From Micavibrio sp. UBA1672 (GTDB lineage: Bacteria > Pseudomonadota > Alphaproteobacteria > Micavibrionales > Micavibrionaceae): DNA of 43,259 nt. The notes below the pieces were generated by a model, which saw only the letters and a list, made by a program, of their open reading frames with translations, did not search any database and was not told the DNA's origin. Position numbers and translations under genes: made by a program. This document shows positions 22,414 through 30,911 of the stretch, piece after piece. Each line of letters starts with the position of its first letter. Within the stretch, counting starts at the first letter, position 1. The stretch covers positions 1 through 43,259 of the forward strand of contig DCKO01000097.1 of NCBI GenBank assembly GCA_002320665.1, read 5' to 3'.

Positions 22414-25275
22414 ATGAGTGATAAAGAAAAGAACAAAAACGCCGAGAAATACAAAGACACGGTTTTTTTACCGAAAACCGACTTCCCCATGCGCGGTGGC
22501 CTGCCACAAAAAGAACCGGAAATCATTCAAAAATGGCAGGAAATCGACCTCTACAGCAAAATCCGTAAACGCGCCAAGGGGCGTGAGAAATTCATCCTGC
22601 ATGACGGCCCGCCCTATGCCAATGGTAATATCCATATGGGCCACGCGGTTAATAAAATCCTCAAAGACGTTGTCGTAAAATCTTGGTCTATGATGGGCTA
22701 TGATGCGCCCTACGTACCGGGCTGGGATTGTCACGGGCTGCCGATTGAATGGAAGATCGAAGAAAAATACCGCAAAGCAGGCAAAGATAAGGACGAAGTC
22801 GACAAGCTGAAATTCCGTGATGAGTGCCGGAACTTCGCGAGCGAATGGGTCGGCATCCAAAGCGCGCAATTCCAACGCCTTGGAGTTTGCGGCAACTGGA
22901 ATACGCCTTACCTGACCATGACCAACCGCGCCGAAAGCCTGATCACACAGGAAATCCACAAATTCGTGATGAATGGGGAGCTATATAAAGGTGCAAAACC
23001 TGTTATGTGGTCCGTGGTTGAGGAAACCGCTCTGGCCGAAGCCGAAGTAGAATATCAAGAACACAAATCCATCACAATCTGGGTTAAATTCCCGCTTGCC
23101 AAGACCACCGATATCGATCTGGAAGGTGCAAGCATTGTGATCTGGACAACCACCCCTTGGACCATGCCATCAAACCGCGCAATTGCCTACGGCAAAGACA
23201 TAAAATACGGCGAATATAAAGTCACCGCTGTGAACGAAGATAGCCGCGCTGAAATCGGCGAGCGCCTGATCTTGGCACAAACTCTGGCCGAAGACGTCAA
23301 AGCCAAAGCAGGCATTACAGACTGGGAACTGAAGCAAGAACTTGATGCAGGCGACCTGAAGGGCTGCATCTGCCACCACCCGCTACACGGTCAAGGCTAT
23401 GATTATGATGTGCCATTACTAGAAGGTAAGTTCGTCACCGAAGATGCTGGAACAGGCTTTGTGCATATCGCCCCCGGACATGGTGAAGATGACTTTTTCC
23501 TTGGCCGCCAGCATAATATCGAAGTCACGGATAATGTGACTGATGACGGTAAATTCCGTGAACACGTCCCCCTCTTTGCTGGGCTCGAAGTCTACACCCA
23601 ACAAGGCAAGCTAGGTGATGGAAACTTTGCAGTCCTTAAGGCACTGGATGAAGCCAAAGGCTTGCTGGCCAAAGGATCAATCCGCCATGAATATCCGCAT
23701 AGCTGGCGCTCCAAAGCACCTCTGATCTTCCGAACGACCCCGCAATGGTTTATCAAGATGGATCAAAATCTTGATACCAGCCCACTTGTGGATGGCACAG
23801 TATCACTGCGCCAAAAGGCATTAGCGGCCATTAAGGAAACAAAATGGGTTCCCGAAAAAGGCGAGCGCCGCATCACCTCTATGATTGAAAACCGCCCTGA
23901 TTGGTGTATATCGCGTCAGCGCGCATGGGGCGTGCCCATCGCCATCTTCGTTGAGAAAAGCTCAGGCAAGGCGCTAAAAGATGAACATGTGCTGCAAAAC
24001 ATCGTCGAGATCTTCGAAAAAGAAGGCTCGGATGCATGGTGGTCACGTAACCCTCAGGACTTCCTCGGGTCAAAATACAAGGCCGAGGATTATGATCAAG
24101 TCTTTGACATTGTTGATGTCTGGTTTGAATCTGGCTCAACTCACGCCTTTGTTGTTGGTGATACCAAAACATGGCCATGCTTCGAAGGTGTCAAGAAAAT
24201 AGACCTCTACCTCGAAGGTTCCGACCAGCACCGCGGCTGGTTCCACTCTTCCCTGCTAGAGTCTTGCGGCACAAAAGGCCACGCCCCCTATCAGAATGTC
24301 CTGACCCATGGCTTTGTGCTGGATGAAAAGGGCTATAAAATGTCCAAGTCTTTGGGCAATGTTATCGACCCGCTCAAGATGATGGAACAATATGGCGCTG
24401 ATATCCTGCGGCTCTGGACCATGACCTCCGATTACGCCGAAGATATCCGCATCGGCAAGGACACCCTCAAGAACACAAGCGACCTCTACCGCCGCATTCG
24501 TAACACATTGCGCTTCCTGCTTGGCGCACTGGAAGGCTTTAGCGACACCGAGCGCCTCCCCCGTGAAGATTACGGCAAGATGCCAGAGCTTGAACGCTAT
24601 ATGCTGCACATGCTCTATGATATGGATGAATATGTGCTTTATTGCATCCGTAATTTCGACTTTAGCAAGCTGGCCAAACGCCTGCATGATTTCTGCAATC
24701 AGGATCTCTCAGCCTTCTATTTCGACATCCGCAAAGACCGCCTCTATTGTGATGATCCGAACAGCTTCGAGCGCCGCGCGACCCGCACTGTGATGGCTGA
24801 AATCTTTGACTTCCTTGTGACATGGCTCGCCCCGATTTTGAGCTTCACCGCCGAAGAAGCCTGGAGCCACCGCCCCAAAGGCATATTTGAAGACGCAGAC
24901 AGCATCCACTTGCGCGATTTCCCCGACCTGCCAGCAACTTGGCGTAATGCCGATCTGGCCAAAAAATGGGAAGAAATCATCAAAGTTCGCAAAGATGTTC
25001 TGGCCGCTATCGAGCCCTTACGCGCCGATAAAACCCTTGGCTCTTCTCTGGAGGCCGAACCTGTCCTGACAACAAACTCCAAGGAAGTTCTGTCTGTTAA
25101 GGATCAAATGGCCGATATCTGTATCACCTCCCAGATATATGTCATCGAGGGCAACGAGCAAGACATCGACATCAAGAAAGCCGATGGCCATAAATGCCAG
25201 CGCTGCTGGAAAATCTTACCGGAAGTCACAAAAGAAGATGAAATTTGCAAGCGTTGCGCCGATGTTGTAAAATAA
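22414..25275 (+). CDS. ileS: Isoleucyl-tRNA synthetase
   Basis: Class I aminoacyl-tRNA synthetase that charges tRNA-Ile and edits valine. The 953-residue product has the HIGH motif as GNIHMGH (71-77), the WDCHGLPIEWK segment, the editing (CP1) domain with TTTPWTMPSNRAIAY, the KMSKS loop near residues 642-646 (GYKMSKSLGNVIDP), and a C-terminal zinc finger CQRCWK/CKRC. This is the bacterial type 1 form. lspA, often next to ileS in proteobacteria, lies about 5.6 kb downstream, with ribF between them, so the common ribF-ileS-lspA cluster is scattered here. Confidence 0.98.
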   Translation: MSDKEKNKNAEKYKDTVFLPKTDFPMRGGLPQKEPEIIQKWQEIDLYSKIRKRAKGREKFILHDGPPYANGNIHMGHAVNKILKDVVVKSWSMMGYDAPYVPGWDCHGLPIEWKIEEKYRKAGKDKDEVDKLKFRDECRNFASEWVGIQSAQFQRLGVCGNWNTPYLTMTNRAESLITQEIHKFVMNGELYKGAKPVMWSVVEETALAEAEVEYQEHKSITIWVKFPLAKTTDIDLEGASIVIWTTTPWTMPSNRAIAYGKDIKYGEYKVTAVNEDSRAEIGERLILAQTLAEDVKAKAGITDWELKQELDAGDLKGCICHHPLHGQGYDYDVPLLEGKFVTEDAGTGFVHIAPGHGEDDFFLGRQHNIEVTDNVTDDGKFREHVPLFAGLEVYTQQGKLGDGNFAVLKALDEAKGLLAKGSIRHEYPHSWRSKAPLIFRTTPQWFIKMDQNLDTSPLVDGTVSLRQKALAAIKETKWVPEKGERRITSMIENRPDWCISRQRAWGVPIAIFVEKSSGKALKDEHVLQNIVEIFEKEGSDAWWSRNPQDFLGSKYKAEDYDQVFDIVDVWFESGSTHAFVVGDTKTWPCFEGVKKIDLYLEGSDQHRGWFHSSLLESCGTKGHAPYQNVLTHGFVLDEKGYKMSKSLGNVIDPLKMMEQYGADILRLWTMTSDYAEDIRIGKDTLKNTSDLYRRIRNTLRFLLGALEGFSDTERLPREDYGKMPELERYMLHMLYDMDEYVLYCIRNFDFSKLAKRLHDFCNQDLSAFYFDIRKDRLYCDDPNSFERRATRTVMAEIFDFLVTWLAPILSFTAEEAWSHRPKGIFEDADSIHLRDFPDLPATWRNADLAKKWEEIIKVRKDVLAAIEPLRADKTLGSSLEAEPVLTTNSKEVLSVKDQMADICITSQIYVIEGNEQDIDIKKADGHKCQRCWKILPEVTKEDEICKRCADVVK

Positions 25276-25670
25276 ACAGGCCAAAAACAACGATAAGATA
25301 TTGATTTAATTGAAAAACAAAGGGCAATCATTTTGTTTCCGGTTTTTTTGGGAAAGCTTGGTTTGTCTAGTTTGAATGTCAGATTTTTTTTCGCGCAGCC
25401 CATTTTGTCTAGTTTGAATGGCGGTTTTAAAAAATTTCTGTACAGTTCGTTTTGCACATTTTTTTTTTCAAACAGCCTATTTTCGAGCCATAAAGAAAGG
25501 CACAAATATAGCGTAAAAAGGCTCGGTCGGGGTGTTTGATAAACATAAACATGCGCCATATATAGCAATTTATTCCTATTTTGTCAAGATTTCCTTGATT
25601 AAGCGGGGAATATTGATAATTTGCGAGGTAATCATTTTAATACAAACACTAGATAGTAACGGTACATTAC
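25276..25670. other. A+T-rich intergenic region with direct repeats
   Basis: No supportable gene. Contains homopolymer T tracts and a 17-base exact direct repeat with a 42-base period. The last 100 bases before 25671 are very A+T-rich and could hold a promoter for the next gene. Minus-strand frames through here run into the ileS antisense strand and are not convincing. Confidence 0.6.
25362..25420. repeat. 17-base direct repeat, period 42
   Basis: TTTGTCTAGTTTGAATG occurs at 25362-25378 and exactly again at 25404-25420. The flanks are partly similar (T tracts and GC-rich GCAGCC/GCTTGG patches), suggesting a degenerate tandem array. On the minus strand the unit would read as a 14-residue peptide repeat containing FKLDK. 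Confidence 0.85.
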
Positions 25671-26084
25671 ATGTTTTATCATATCTACCCAGAAGTTCCT
25701 GCTAGATTTGGCGACAATACTGTGATGAATACTTCATGTCATCCACCTATAGTCTCTAAACTACATCTAATTTTTGATGGCTGGTTAGGGGATGAAATAT
25801 TAGAAACATTTCCATGTTTTTTTGTAACCAACGATCTAGCAAATTCATTGAAGGAGAATAAGCTGAGTGGGTTTAGTTTAGATACAATGGAAACAGAGGT
25901 TTCCTTTGAATTTAAACAGCTTTATCAAGATAAGCAATTATCTGAATTCTTATGGCTTAAAATAGATGGAACAGCAAAAGAGGATGATTTTGGAATTGAT
26001 GATAAGAAGCTTGTTATTTCAGAAAAGGCTTTGTCCGTTTTAAAAAAACATCAATTTGAATATTGTGATATAGAACAAGTTTAA
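25671..26084 (+). CDS. Orphan immunity-like protein
   Basis: A 137-residue acidic soluble protein. Its pattern (YHIYPEVPARFGDNTVMN; HPPIVSKLHLIFDGWLGDEI; LKIDGTAKEDDFGI; VISEKALSVLKKHQFEYCDIEQ) is like small proteins often found next to polymorphic or contact-dependent toxins, but I cannot name the family with confidence. It is clearly more A+T-rich than its neighbours and sits between repeat-bearing spacers, so recent transfer is likely. No toxin gene is adjacent, so it would be an orphan. Start ATG lacks a strong ribosome-binding site. Confidence 0.65.
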   Translation: MFYHIYPEVPARFGDNTVMNTSCHPPIVSKLHLIFDGWLGDEILETFPCFFVTNDLANSLKENKLSGFSLDTMETEVSFEFKQLYQDKQLSEFLWLKIDGTAKEDDFGIDDKKLVISEKALSVLKKHQFEYCDIEQV

Positions 26085-26213
26085 GTTTCAGAAAACTGGA
26101 TTAGCTAGCTTACTCAGAGCGAACAACGCTTATTTTGGGACAGGCACAAAGCGCGAAACGTATACAAATACACAAGCGATGCAGTAACGCCTCCCCAATT
26201 AAACGTTGTTGTG

Positions 26214-26247
26214 ATTTGCGTTAATATAATGAAATTTTAACGCAAAT
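26214..26247. repeat. 11-base perfect inverted repeat
   Basis: ATTTGCGTTAA (26214-26224) and TTAACGCAAAT (26237-26247) flank a 12-base loop. It lies in the 259-base spacer between the immunity-like gene and the AEC transporter. Confidence 0.85.
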
Positions 26248-26267
26248 TGTACCGAGCAAGCGCGAGG

Positions 26268-26306
26268 CGGGCGACAGCCCGAAGCATGCCCGGCGTATGA
26301 GGGCAT
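26268..26306. repeat. GC-rich double hairpin
   Basis: CGGGC/GCCCG (26268-26272 and 26277-26281, loop GACA) is followed at once by ATGCCC/GGGCAT (26286-26291 and 26301-26306). The G+C content contrasts with the A+T-rich surroundings, as in REP-like elements. Confidence 0.65.
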
Positions 26307-26335
26307 TGTATTGAAAAATTTAGTTTTCAATACAA
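26306..26335. repeat. 12-base inverted repeat, hairpin after AEC gene
   Basis: TTGTATTGAAAA (26306-26317) and TTTTCAATACAA (26324-26335) are perfectly complementary with a 6-base loop. It lies just after the AEC transporter stop on the minus strand and may end that transcript, although no T run follows the stem. Confidence 0.7.
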
Positions 26336-26343
26336 AAATAACT

Positions 26344-27270
26344 CTATAAACCGATACCCATCATCCAGACCACAAGCGGAATATAAAACAGGGCAAAGAC
26401 CGTACCTAGTAATATTGTACTGGCAGCTTTTTCGGGCTGTAAATTCATCTTTGTGGCAAAGGCTGCAATATTCGCCCCCGGCGGCACAATCGCTATAATC
26501 ATAATCAGATTATGAATATCCTGCTCAAACCATTGCAAAATATGCTGATCCAGCGCAATAAAGCCAAAAGCCAATAACGGATAGACCACAAATTTACCGG
26601 CAAAGGTCAAAGACACAAAGCGAACCCCAAAGACAAATCGATCCAAAGTCGAAAGCGCCGCCCCGATAATCATCATACCGCACACAACATACGCACCCTT
26701 GAAATGCGTCCAATAAGTCCAGAAAATCTCGGGCAACTCCACGCCCGATTGATTACACGCCAAACCTAGCGCTATGGCATATGGCGTTGGAAATTTAATG
26801 ATTTTTATGATGCTGGTACGCACATCAAAATTCCCGCGCGCCGCAATATAATATCCGATTGTAGCCTCGAAAATCAGAGAGCTTAAATTCATAAAAATAT
26901 AAATAGCCACAAGTTCCTTCGAGAAAAACAGTAACGCCAGCGGCAAACCAAAATAGCCTGTATTCCCCATTGAGGCACACATCGACATCAAATTAGCCTG
27001 ATTATCACCATAGATTTTTCGCCCCAGCTTCAGAAAAGATAAAGCGACTATTGTGCTGATAGCATAAAGAATAAAGGGCAGCGCAATATATTCGAGCTTA
27101 AAATCCAGATCAGCCACAAAGCCAAACATCACAACGGGCATAAATATATACATTGCCAGCGTGCCGATACTCTGGCGATCAACCTGCAAGAAACGCCCCG
27201 CGATAAAGCCGATCACAATCAAAGCATAAAGTGGTAAGAGATTTAAAAACAGGGAAAGAAAAACACTCAT
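26344..27270 (-). CDS. AEC family transporter (auxin efflux carrier-like)
   Basis: Inner-membrane secondary carrier of the BART superfamily, usually exporting or importing organic acids. The 308-residue product has ten hydrophobic segments arranged as two repeats of five, with the family features NLLPLYALIVIGFIAGRF at the start, MCASMGNTGYFGLPLALLFF in the first half, and IVPPGANIAAFATKMNLQPEKAAS in the second. Its start overlaps the ribF stop by 4 bases, so it is translationally coupled to ribF. Substrate is unknown. Confidence 0.9.
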   Translation of the reverse strand: MSVFLSLFLNLLPLYALIVIGFIAGRFLQVDRQSIGTLAMYIFMPVVMFGFVADLDFKLEYIALPFILYAISTIVALSFLKLGRKIYGDNQANLMSMCASMGNTGYFGLPLALLFFSKELVAIYIFMNLSSLIFEATIGYYIAARGNFDVRTSIIKIIKFPTPYAIALGLACNQSGVELPEIFWTYWTHFKGAYVVCGMMIIGAALSTLDRFVFGVRFVSLTFAGKFVVYPLLAFGFIALDQHILQWFEQDIHNLIMIIAIVPPGANIAAFATKMNLQPEKAASTILLGTVFALFYIPLVVWMMGIGL

Positions 27271-28190
27271 ACCAAGCTTTCAAGGATATGCCTCGCCTCC
27301 TCGCAATCCTTGGCCATTTGCTCTATCAAGCCCTCCAGCGAGTCGAACTTGGCCTCGCCGCGCAACCGCTTGACAAGCCTCACGCATAAGGTCTGCCCAT
27401 AAATCTCGCGATCAAAATCAAAGATAAAAGTTTCGACCTGCGCCATCGGCACAGCAAACATTGGCCTGATCCCGATATTCGTTGCCGCCATATGCCATTG
27501 ATCTTCCCCTTGCAATCTGGCTAGGGCCGCATAAACCCCATAAGCCGGATGCACTGTATCTTTTAGCTCCATATTTGCCGTCGGATAACCAAGCTCCCTG
27601 CCTCGCTGGTCTCCTTTGAAAACTTCGCCTCTAATTTCCCAATCCCAGCCCAGCATCTCATTAGCCATTGCCAAATCCCCCTGACGCAAAGCCTGACGGA
27701 TCGCACTAGAGGAAATATCACGCTCACCGCTTTTGATTTTTTCCAAAACCGTAACAGGAATACCGGCCTTTTCTATCGTCTCAGCCCCCCCTTGACGAAG
27801 CTGTCCGAAACGAAAATCGCTGCCGATCACCACATGGGAAACAGCCAGTCCATCAATCAGAATATCTTGCACAAAATGATCAGCCGACTGACTGGCGAAA
27901 TCCCAATCAAAGGGCAGAGAAAACACGCACTCTACACCTGATTGTTCCAAACGATCTGCCTTAAGTGCCTTTGGTGTAATGCGATGTGGCGGCTCATCCG
28001 GCCGAAAAAGCTGTCTTGGGTGCGGCTCGAAAGTTAAAACGCCAAGTGGCTTGCCCGCAGCCACGGCAATCTCCTTACCCTTGGCTAATAGGGCCTGATG
28101 CCCCAAATGCACGCCATCAAAATTACCGATCACCAAGACACAATTTTGTGCAATCAGCGGAATACCGTTATATGTTTCATAATAATTCAT
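27267..28190 (-). CDS. ribF: Bifunctional riboflavin kinase / FAD synthetase
   Basis: Converts riboflavin to FMN and then FAD. The 307-residue product has the N-terminal FAD synthetase (nucleotidyltransferase fold) with IGNFDGVHLGHQALL (residues 21-35) and ISSSAIRQALRQGD, and a C-terminal flavokinase with RGRELGYPTANMEL near residue 200 and AYGVYAA. Length is normal. It is first in a two-gene unit with the AEC transporter and divergent from the bufferin-type operon. Confidence 0.97.
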   Translation of the reverse strand: MNYYETYNGIPLIAQNCVLVIGNFDGVHLGHQALLAKGKEIAVAAGKPLGVLTFEPHPRQLFRPDEPPHRITPKALKADRLEQSGVECVFSLPFDWDFASQSADHFVQDILIDGLAVSHVVIGSDFRFGQLRQGGAETIEKAGIPVTVLEKIKSGERDISSSAIRQALRQGDLAMANEMLGWDWEIRGEVFKGDQRGRELGYPTANMELKDTVHPAYGVYAALARLQGEDQWHMAATNIGIRPMFAVPMAQVETFIFDFDREIYGQTLCVRLVKRLRGEAKFDSLEGLIEQMAKDCEEARHILESLV

Positions 28191-28293
28191 AGCCCGACAT
28201 ATTTATCCTGATGCGCAAATAAAGACCAGCCCTTAAGCAATGTATATTTGCAAACCATCATATTTTTTTATGTTTCTTTTTATTGATTCCCGT

Positions 28294-28318
28294 GTAACTA
28301 TTTTTTCGCTCTCTCGAA
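28294..28318 (+). promoter_or_regulatory. ECF-sigma-like promoter of the buf operon
   Basis: GTAACT (28294-28299) and CGAA (28315-28318) with a 15-base spacer resemble the GTAACC/CGAA promoters of SigF-type ECF factors that drive metal-stress genes in Caulobacter, where the spacer is about 16. No sigma factor gene is in the window. Inference from motif and gene content. Confidence 0.4.
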
Positions 28319-28329
28319 ATAGGAGAGCG
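28307..28329 (+). promoter_or_regulatory. Inverted repeat overlapping the buf promoter
   Basis: CGCTCTC (28307-28313) and GAGAGCG (28323-28329) are a perfect 7-base inverted repeat with a 9-base centre containing the putative -10 CGAA. It could be an operator or a 5' hairpin in the mRNA. A T run follows nine bases later. Confidence 0.55.
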
Positions 28330-28376
28330 TAACCCTTTTTTAGGAACTTAAAAAAACTTTATTATGTGAGGAAAAC

Positions 28377-28670
28377 ATGAATAAAAAAACTTTGAATACT
28401 CTTCTAGTTGGTGCCGTTGCCGCGGCAGCTCTTGGTGCATCAACTGCACATGCCGGTCCTGCCGAAGGCCACGAAAAATGCTACGGCGTTGTTAAGGCCG
28501 GCATGAATGGCTGTGGTTCTGCTGATGGCGCGCATGGTTGTGCCGGCATGGCCACTGAAGACGCTAGCGGCGTTGAGTGGGTTTCTGTACCAGAAGGCCT
28601 ATGTGAGAAACTTGCCGGAGGTTCTACAGAGCCAATGATGGAAGAAAAGCCTATGGAAGAAGAGCACTAA
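28377..28670 (+). CDS. bufA1: DUF2282 family bufferin-type precursor peptide
   Basis: A 97-residue secreted peptide precursor. Residues 1-26 are a Sec signal peptide (basic MNKK, hydrophobic core, AHA cleavage). The mature part has the four-cysteine pattern of BufA1/DUF2282: CYGVVKAGMNGC (Cys35, Cys46), HGCAG (Cys55) and GLCEK (Cys76). In bufferins the downstream MNIO enzyme converts core cysteines to thiooxazoles and the product binds copper outside the cytoplasm. A C-terminal acidic Met/Glu tail (EPMMEEKPMEEEH) is an added feature that could also bind metal. Ribosome-binding site AGGAAA precedes the ATG. Confidence 0.88.
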   Translation: MNKKTLNTLLVGAVAAAALGASTAHAGPAEGHEKCYGVVKAGMNGCGSADGAHGCAGMATEDASGVEWVSVPEGLCEKLAGGSTEPMMEEKPMEEEH

Positions 28671-28678
28671 TCGAAGTT

Positions 28679-29572
28679 ATGGCTGATTCAACTCAAAAAC
28701 CTAATCAGCCCTTCTCTTCCGACCCACCGGTTTTAGACCATCCGGTGGGTCTTGGTTTACGGGCGCCCCATTACAAGGAAATCCTTGAAACCAAACCCGA
28801 AATTGGCTGGTTCGAAGTTCACCCTGAAAATTATTTCGGCGGCGGCGAGCATCGCCACTACCTTGGCAAAATCAGAGAAGACTACCCGCTAAGCCTTCAC
28901 GCCGTAGGATTATCTCTGGGTGCAGATCAACCCGTTGATGAAGCGCATTTAAGACAGTTCAAAGAACTGATCGACATATACGAGCCCTTTATGGTCTCCG
29001 ATCATGTCTCATGGAGCGCTAGCGGCAATGCACATCTGAATGACCTATTGCCTTTGCCGTATAATCAGGAAACTTTAAAGCGCCTGAAAAGCAACATCGA
29101 ACAAACACAAGACTATTTCGGGCGGCAAATCATTGTTGAAAACCCCTCTACCTATATCGCCTTTGAAGGTAATGAAATGCCCGAATATGAATTCATGAAC
29201 GAGCTTGCCAAAGTCACAGGCTGCGGCGTGTTGCTGGATGTGAATAATATCTATGTCCAGAGCCATAATCACGGCCTTGACCCATATGAATATATTGACG
29301 GTGTCGACAAAAAATCAGTCTTCGAAATCCATCTGGCCGGACATACCAAGAAGGAAATCGGTGATCACAGCCTCTTGATTGATACCCATAACCAACAAGT
29401 CTGCGATCCAGTCTGGGACTTATACGCCTATACGATCAAGCAACTAGATAGACCAGCAACCCTTATTGAATGGGATCAGGACTTCCCGCCCTTCAAAACC
29501 TTAATGTCAGAAGCGCGGCAAGCTCTAGCCATTTTAGACGCCCATAAAGAAGAACGCCATGCCGCTGAATGA
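28679..29572 (+). CDS. bufB: DUF692 multinuclear non-heme iron-dependent oxidase (MNIO)
   Basis: TIM-barrel enzyme of the DUF692/MNIO family that modifies cysteines of RiPP precursors using a multi-iron centre. The 297-residue product shows the expected His/Asp/Glu ligand segments: WFEVHPENYF, LSLHAVGLSLG, MVSDHVSWS, IVENPSTYI, LLDVNNIYVQSHNHG, EIHLAGHT and LIEWDQDFPPF. It lies 8 bases after the precursor gene and overlaps the next gene by 14 bases. Context with a DUF2282 precursor supports the bufferin-modifying role. Confidence 0.93.
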   Translation: MADSTQKPNQPFSSDPPVLDHPVGLGLRAPHYKEILETKPEIGWFEVHPENYFGGGEHRHYLGKIREDYPLSLHAVGLSLGADQPVDEAHLRQFKELIDIYEPFMVSDHVSWSASGNAHLNDLLPLPYNQETLKRLKSNIEQTQDYFGRQIIVENPSTYIAFEGNEMPEYEFMNELAKVTGCGVLLDVNNIYVQSHNHGLDPYEYIDGVDKKSVFEIHLAGHTKKEIGDHSLLIDTHNQQVCDPVWDLYAYTIKQLDRPATLIEWDQDFPPFKTLMSEARQALAILDAHKEERHAAE

Positions 29573-30335
29573 GTTTCAAAAAAAATTCAAGGACACAATG
29601 TTCCAGCCTCTGAGCAAGATAGAGGATACTGCCCCACAATTTAACGGCACATTTGTACAAGATCATATTTCCGTGGCTGAACGCCTGAAAATCTATCACA
29701 ATAATGTGCTTGGCTCATTGGCAAAAAATATACTAGCCACTTATCCAATGCTGGAAGCCTTGGTTGGAGAAAATTTTCTAAAGCCCTTGGCGCGCGAGTT
29801 TATCATCCAAAACCCGCCACAAAGCGCCTGCCTGCATTATTACGGCGAAGGATTTGATACATTCCTGAAAAACCACAAAGCGACAAAAAACCTCCCCTAT
29901 CTACCCGATGTCGCAAAAATGGAATGGGCCATGCACAAGGCCTATCACGCCATTGATGATCGTCCGCTCACCGGAGAAGACTTAAGCGCCATAGCACCTG
30001 ATGTTTTACCGGAAACCAGCTTGACGCTCAGAGCCTCGGTATCTTTTCTAAGCTCACCCTATCCCTTAGAGGCCATCCGCAAAATGTGCCTTGGACAAAG
30101 CACAGACACGCCGGATATGGAAAAAGACCATAAAACAAAACTCATGATCTGGCGACAAGATCTTGAAGTTAATATCCTGCCCTTGGGCGCAGATGAATTT
30201 ACAATGCTGGATAACATTGTAAATCAAAAAACTCTCGGTGAAGCACTTGAGAAAACGCTTCAATCACACCCTGATTTTAATATCGCAGAGTTTTTAACAA
30301 AACAGATAAATCTGGAAACCTTTTTGCGCATTTAA
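29559..30335 (+). CDS. bufC: DUF2063 family bufferin partner protein
   Basis: A 258-residue cytoplasmic protein with the N-terminal DUF2063 DNA-binding-like domain (ERLKIYHNNVLGSLAKNILATYPMLEALVGENF) which, in bufferin and methanobactin-like loci, acts as the partner that presents the precursor to the MNIO. A C-terminal domain follows, with LPYLPDVAKMEWAMHKAYHA. It overlaps bufB by 14 bases, a strong sign of coupling. Direct function in this organism is inferred from the family. Confidence 0.9.
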   Translation: MPLNEFQKKFKDTMFQPLSKIEDTAPQFNGTFVQDHISVAERLKIYHNNVLGSLAKNILATYPMLEALVGENFLKPLAREFIIQNPPQSACLHYYGEGFDTFLKNHKATKNLPYLPDVAKMEWAMHKAYHAIDDRPLTGEDLSAIAPDVLPETSLTLRASVSFLSSPYPLEAIRKMCLGQSTDTPDMEKDHKTKLMIWRQDLEVNILPLGADEFTMLDNIVNQKTLGEALEKTLQSHPDFNIAEFLTKQINLETFLRI

Positions 30336-30367
30336 CCGAATAAGGCATTAAATAAAAAGGGAAAAAC

Positions 30368-30847
30368 ATGAGTATGGCTTTCGGTAAAATATACAAATTA
30401 TACAAAAAACTATGCACTCTGGCCGAGACTTATTTATGGCCAGTTCTGAATTTAGGCATCCGCCTGTTTATGGCAAAAATCTTTTTTGTCTCGGGTTGGC
30501 TACGCTTCAAAGATTACATGAACGGACAATGGCAAAACCAGATCACAGCCTTTACCGAATACCACCCCATTCCCTTTATCCCCGGCGAAATAGCCGCCAT
30601 CATGGGAACCGGTGGTGAGCTTATCCTACCTGCCCTACTAGCATCAGGACTTTTAACCCGCATAGGTGCAGGCGGCCTTCTGCTTATGACAATGATGATC
30701 CAGTTTGCAGTGCCCGCAGATTATGGCGTAGGCAATGCAGATCATTATATGTGGATGTTACTTTTGGCTGTGCCATTACTAAAAGGCGGCGGCCCATTAT
30801 CGCTTGATTTTCTGATTTGTAGATTCACCTGCAAAAAACGCTCTTGA
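30368..30847 (+). CDS. DoxX family membrane protein
   Basis: A 159-residue inner-membrane protein with four hydrophobic segments and the DoxX family pattern LGIRLFMAKIFFVSGWLRFKDY, followed by GTGGELILPALLASGLLTRIGAGGLL. DoxX proteins commonly end DUF2282-DUF692-DUF2063 operons and have been linked to redox or metal-stress responses. It starts 32 bases after bufC with a good ribosome-binding site (AAGGGAAA). Its biochemical activity is unknown. Confidence 0.9.
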   Translation: MSMAFGKIYKLYKKLCTLAETYLWPVLNLGIRLFMAKIFFVSGWLRFKDYMNGQWQNQITAFTEYHPIPFIPGEIAAIMGTGGELILPALLASGLLTRIGAGGLLLMTMMIQFAVPADYGVGNADHYMWMLLLAVPLLKGGGPLSLDFLICRFTCKKRS

Positions 30848-30911
30848 TCGGATCAAAAAAATAATTACTTTTAATCCTAGTTAAGCAAAAATAAGAATCA
30901 GGACGAAGCCT

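Noticed and set aside
25104..25568. Minus-strand reading frame of 154 residues containing FKLDK repeats
   Set aside because: Its C-terminal half is antisense to the conserved end of ileS and it has no ribosome-binding site; the repeat itself is kept as a finding.
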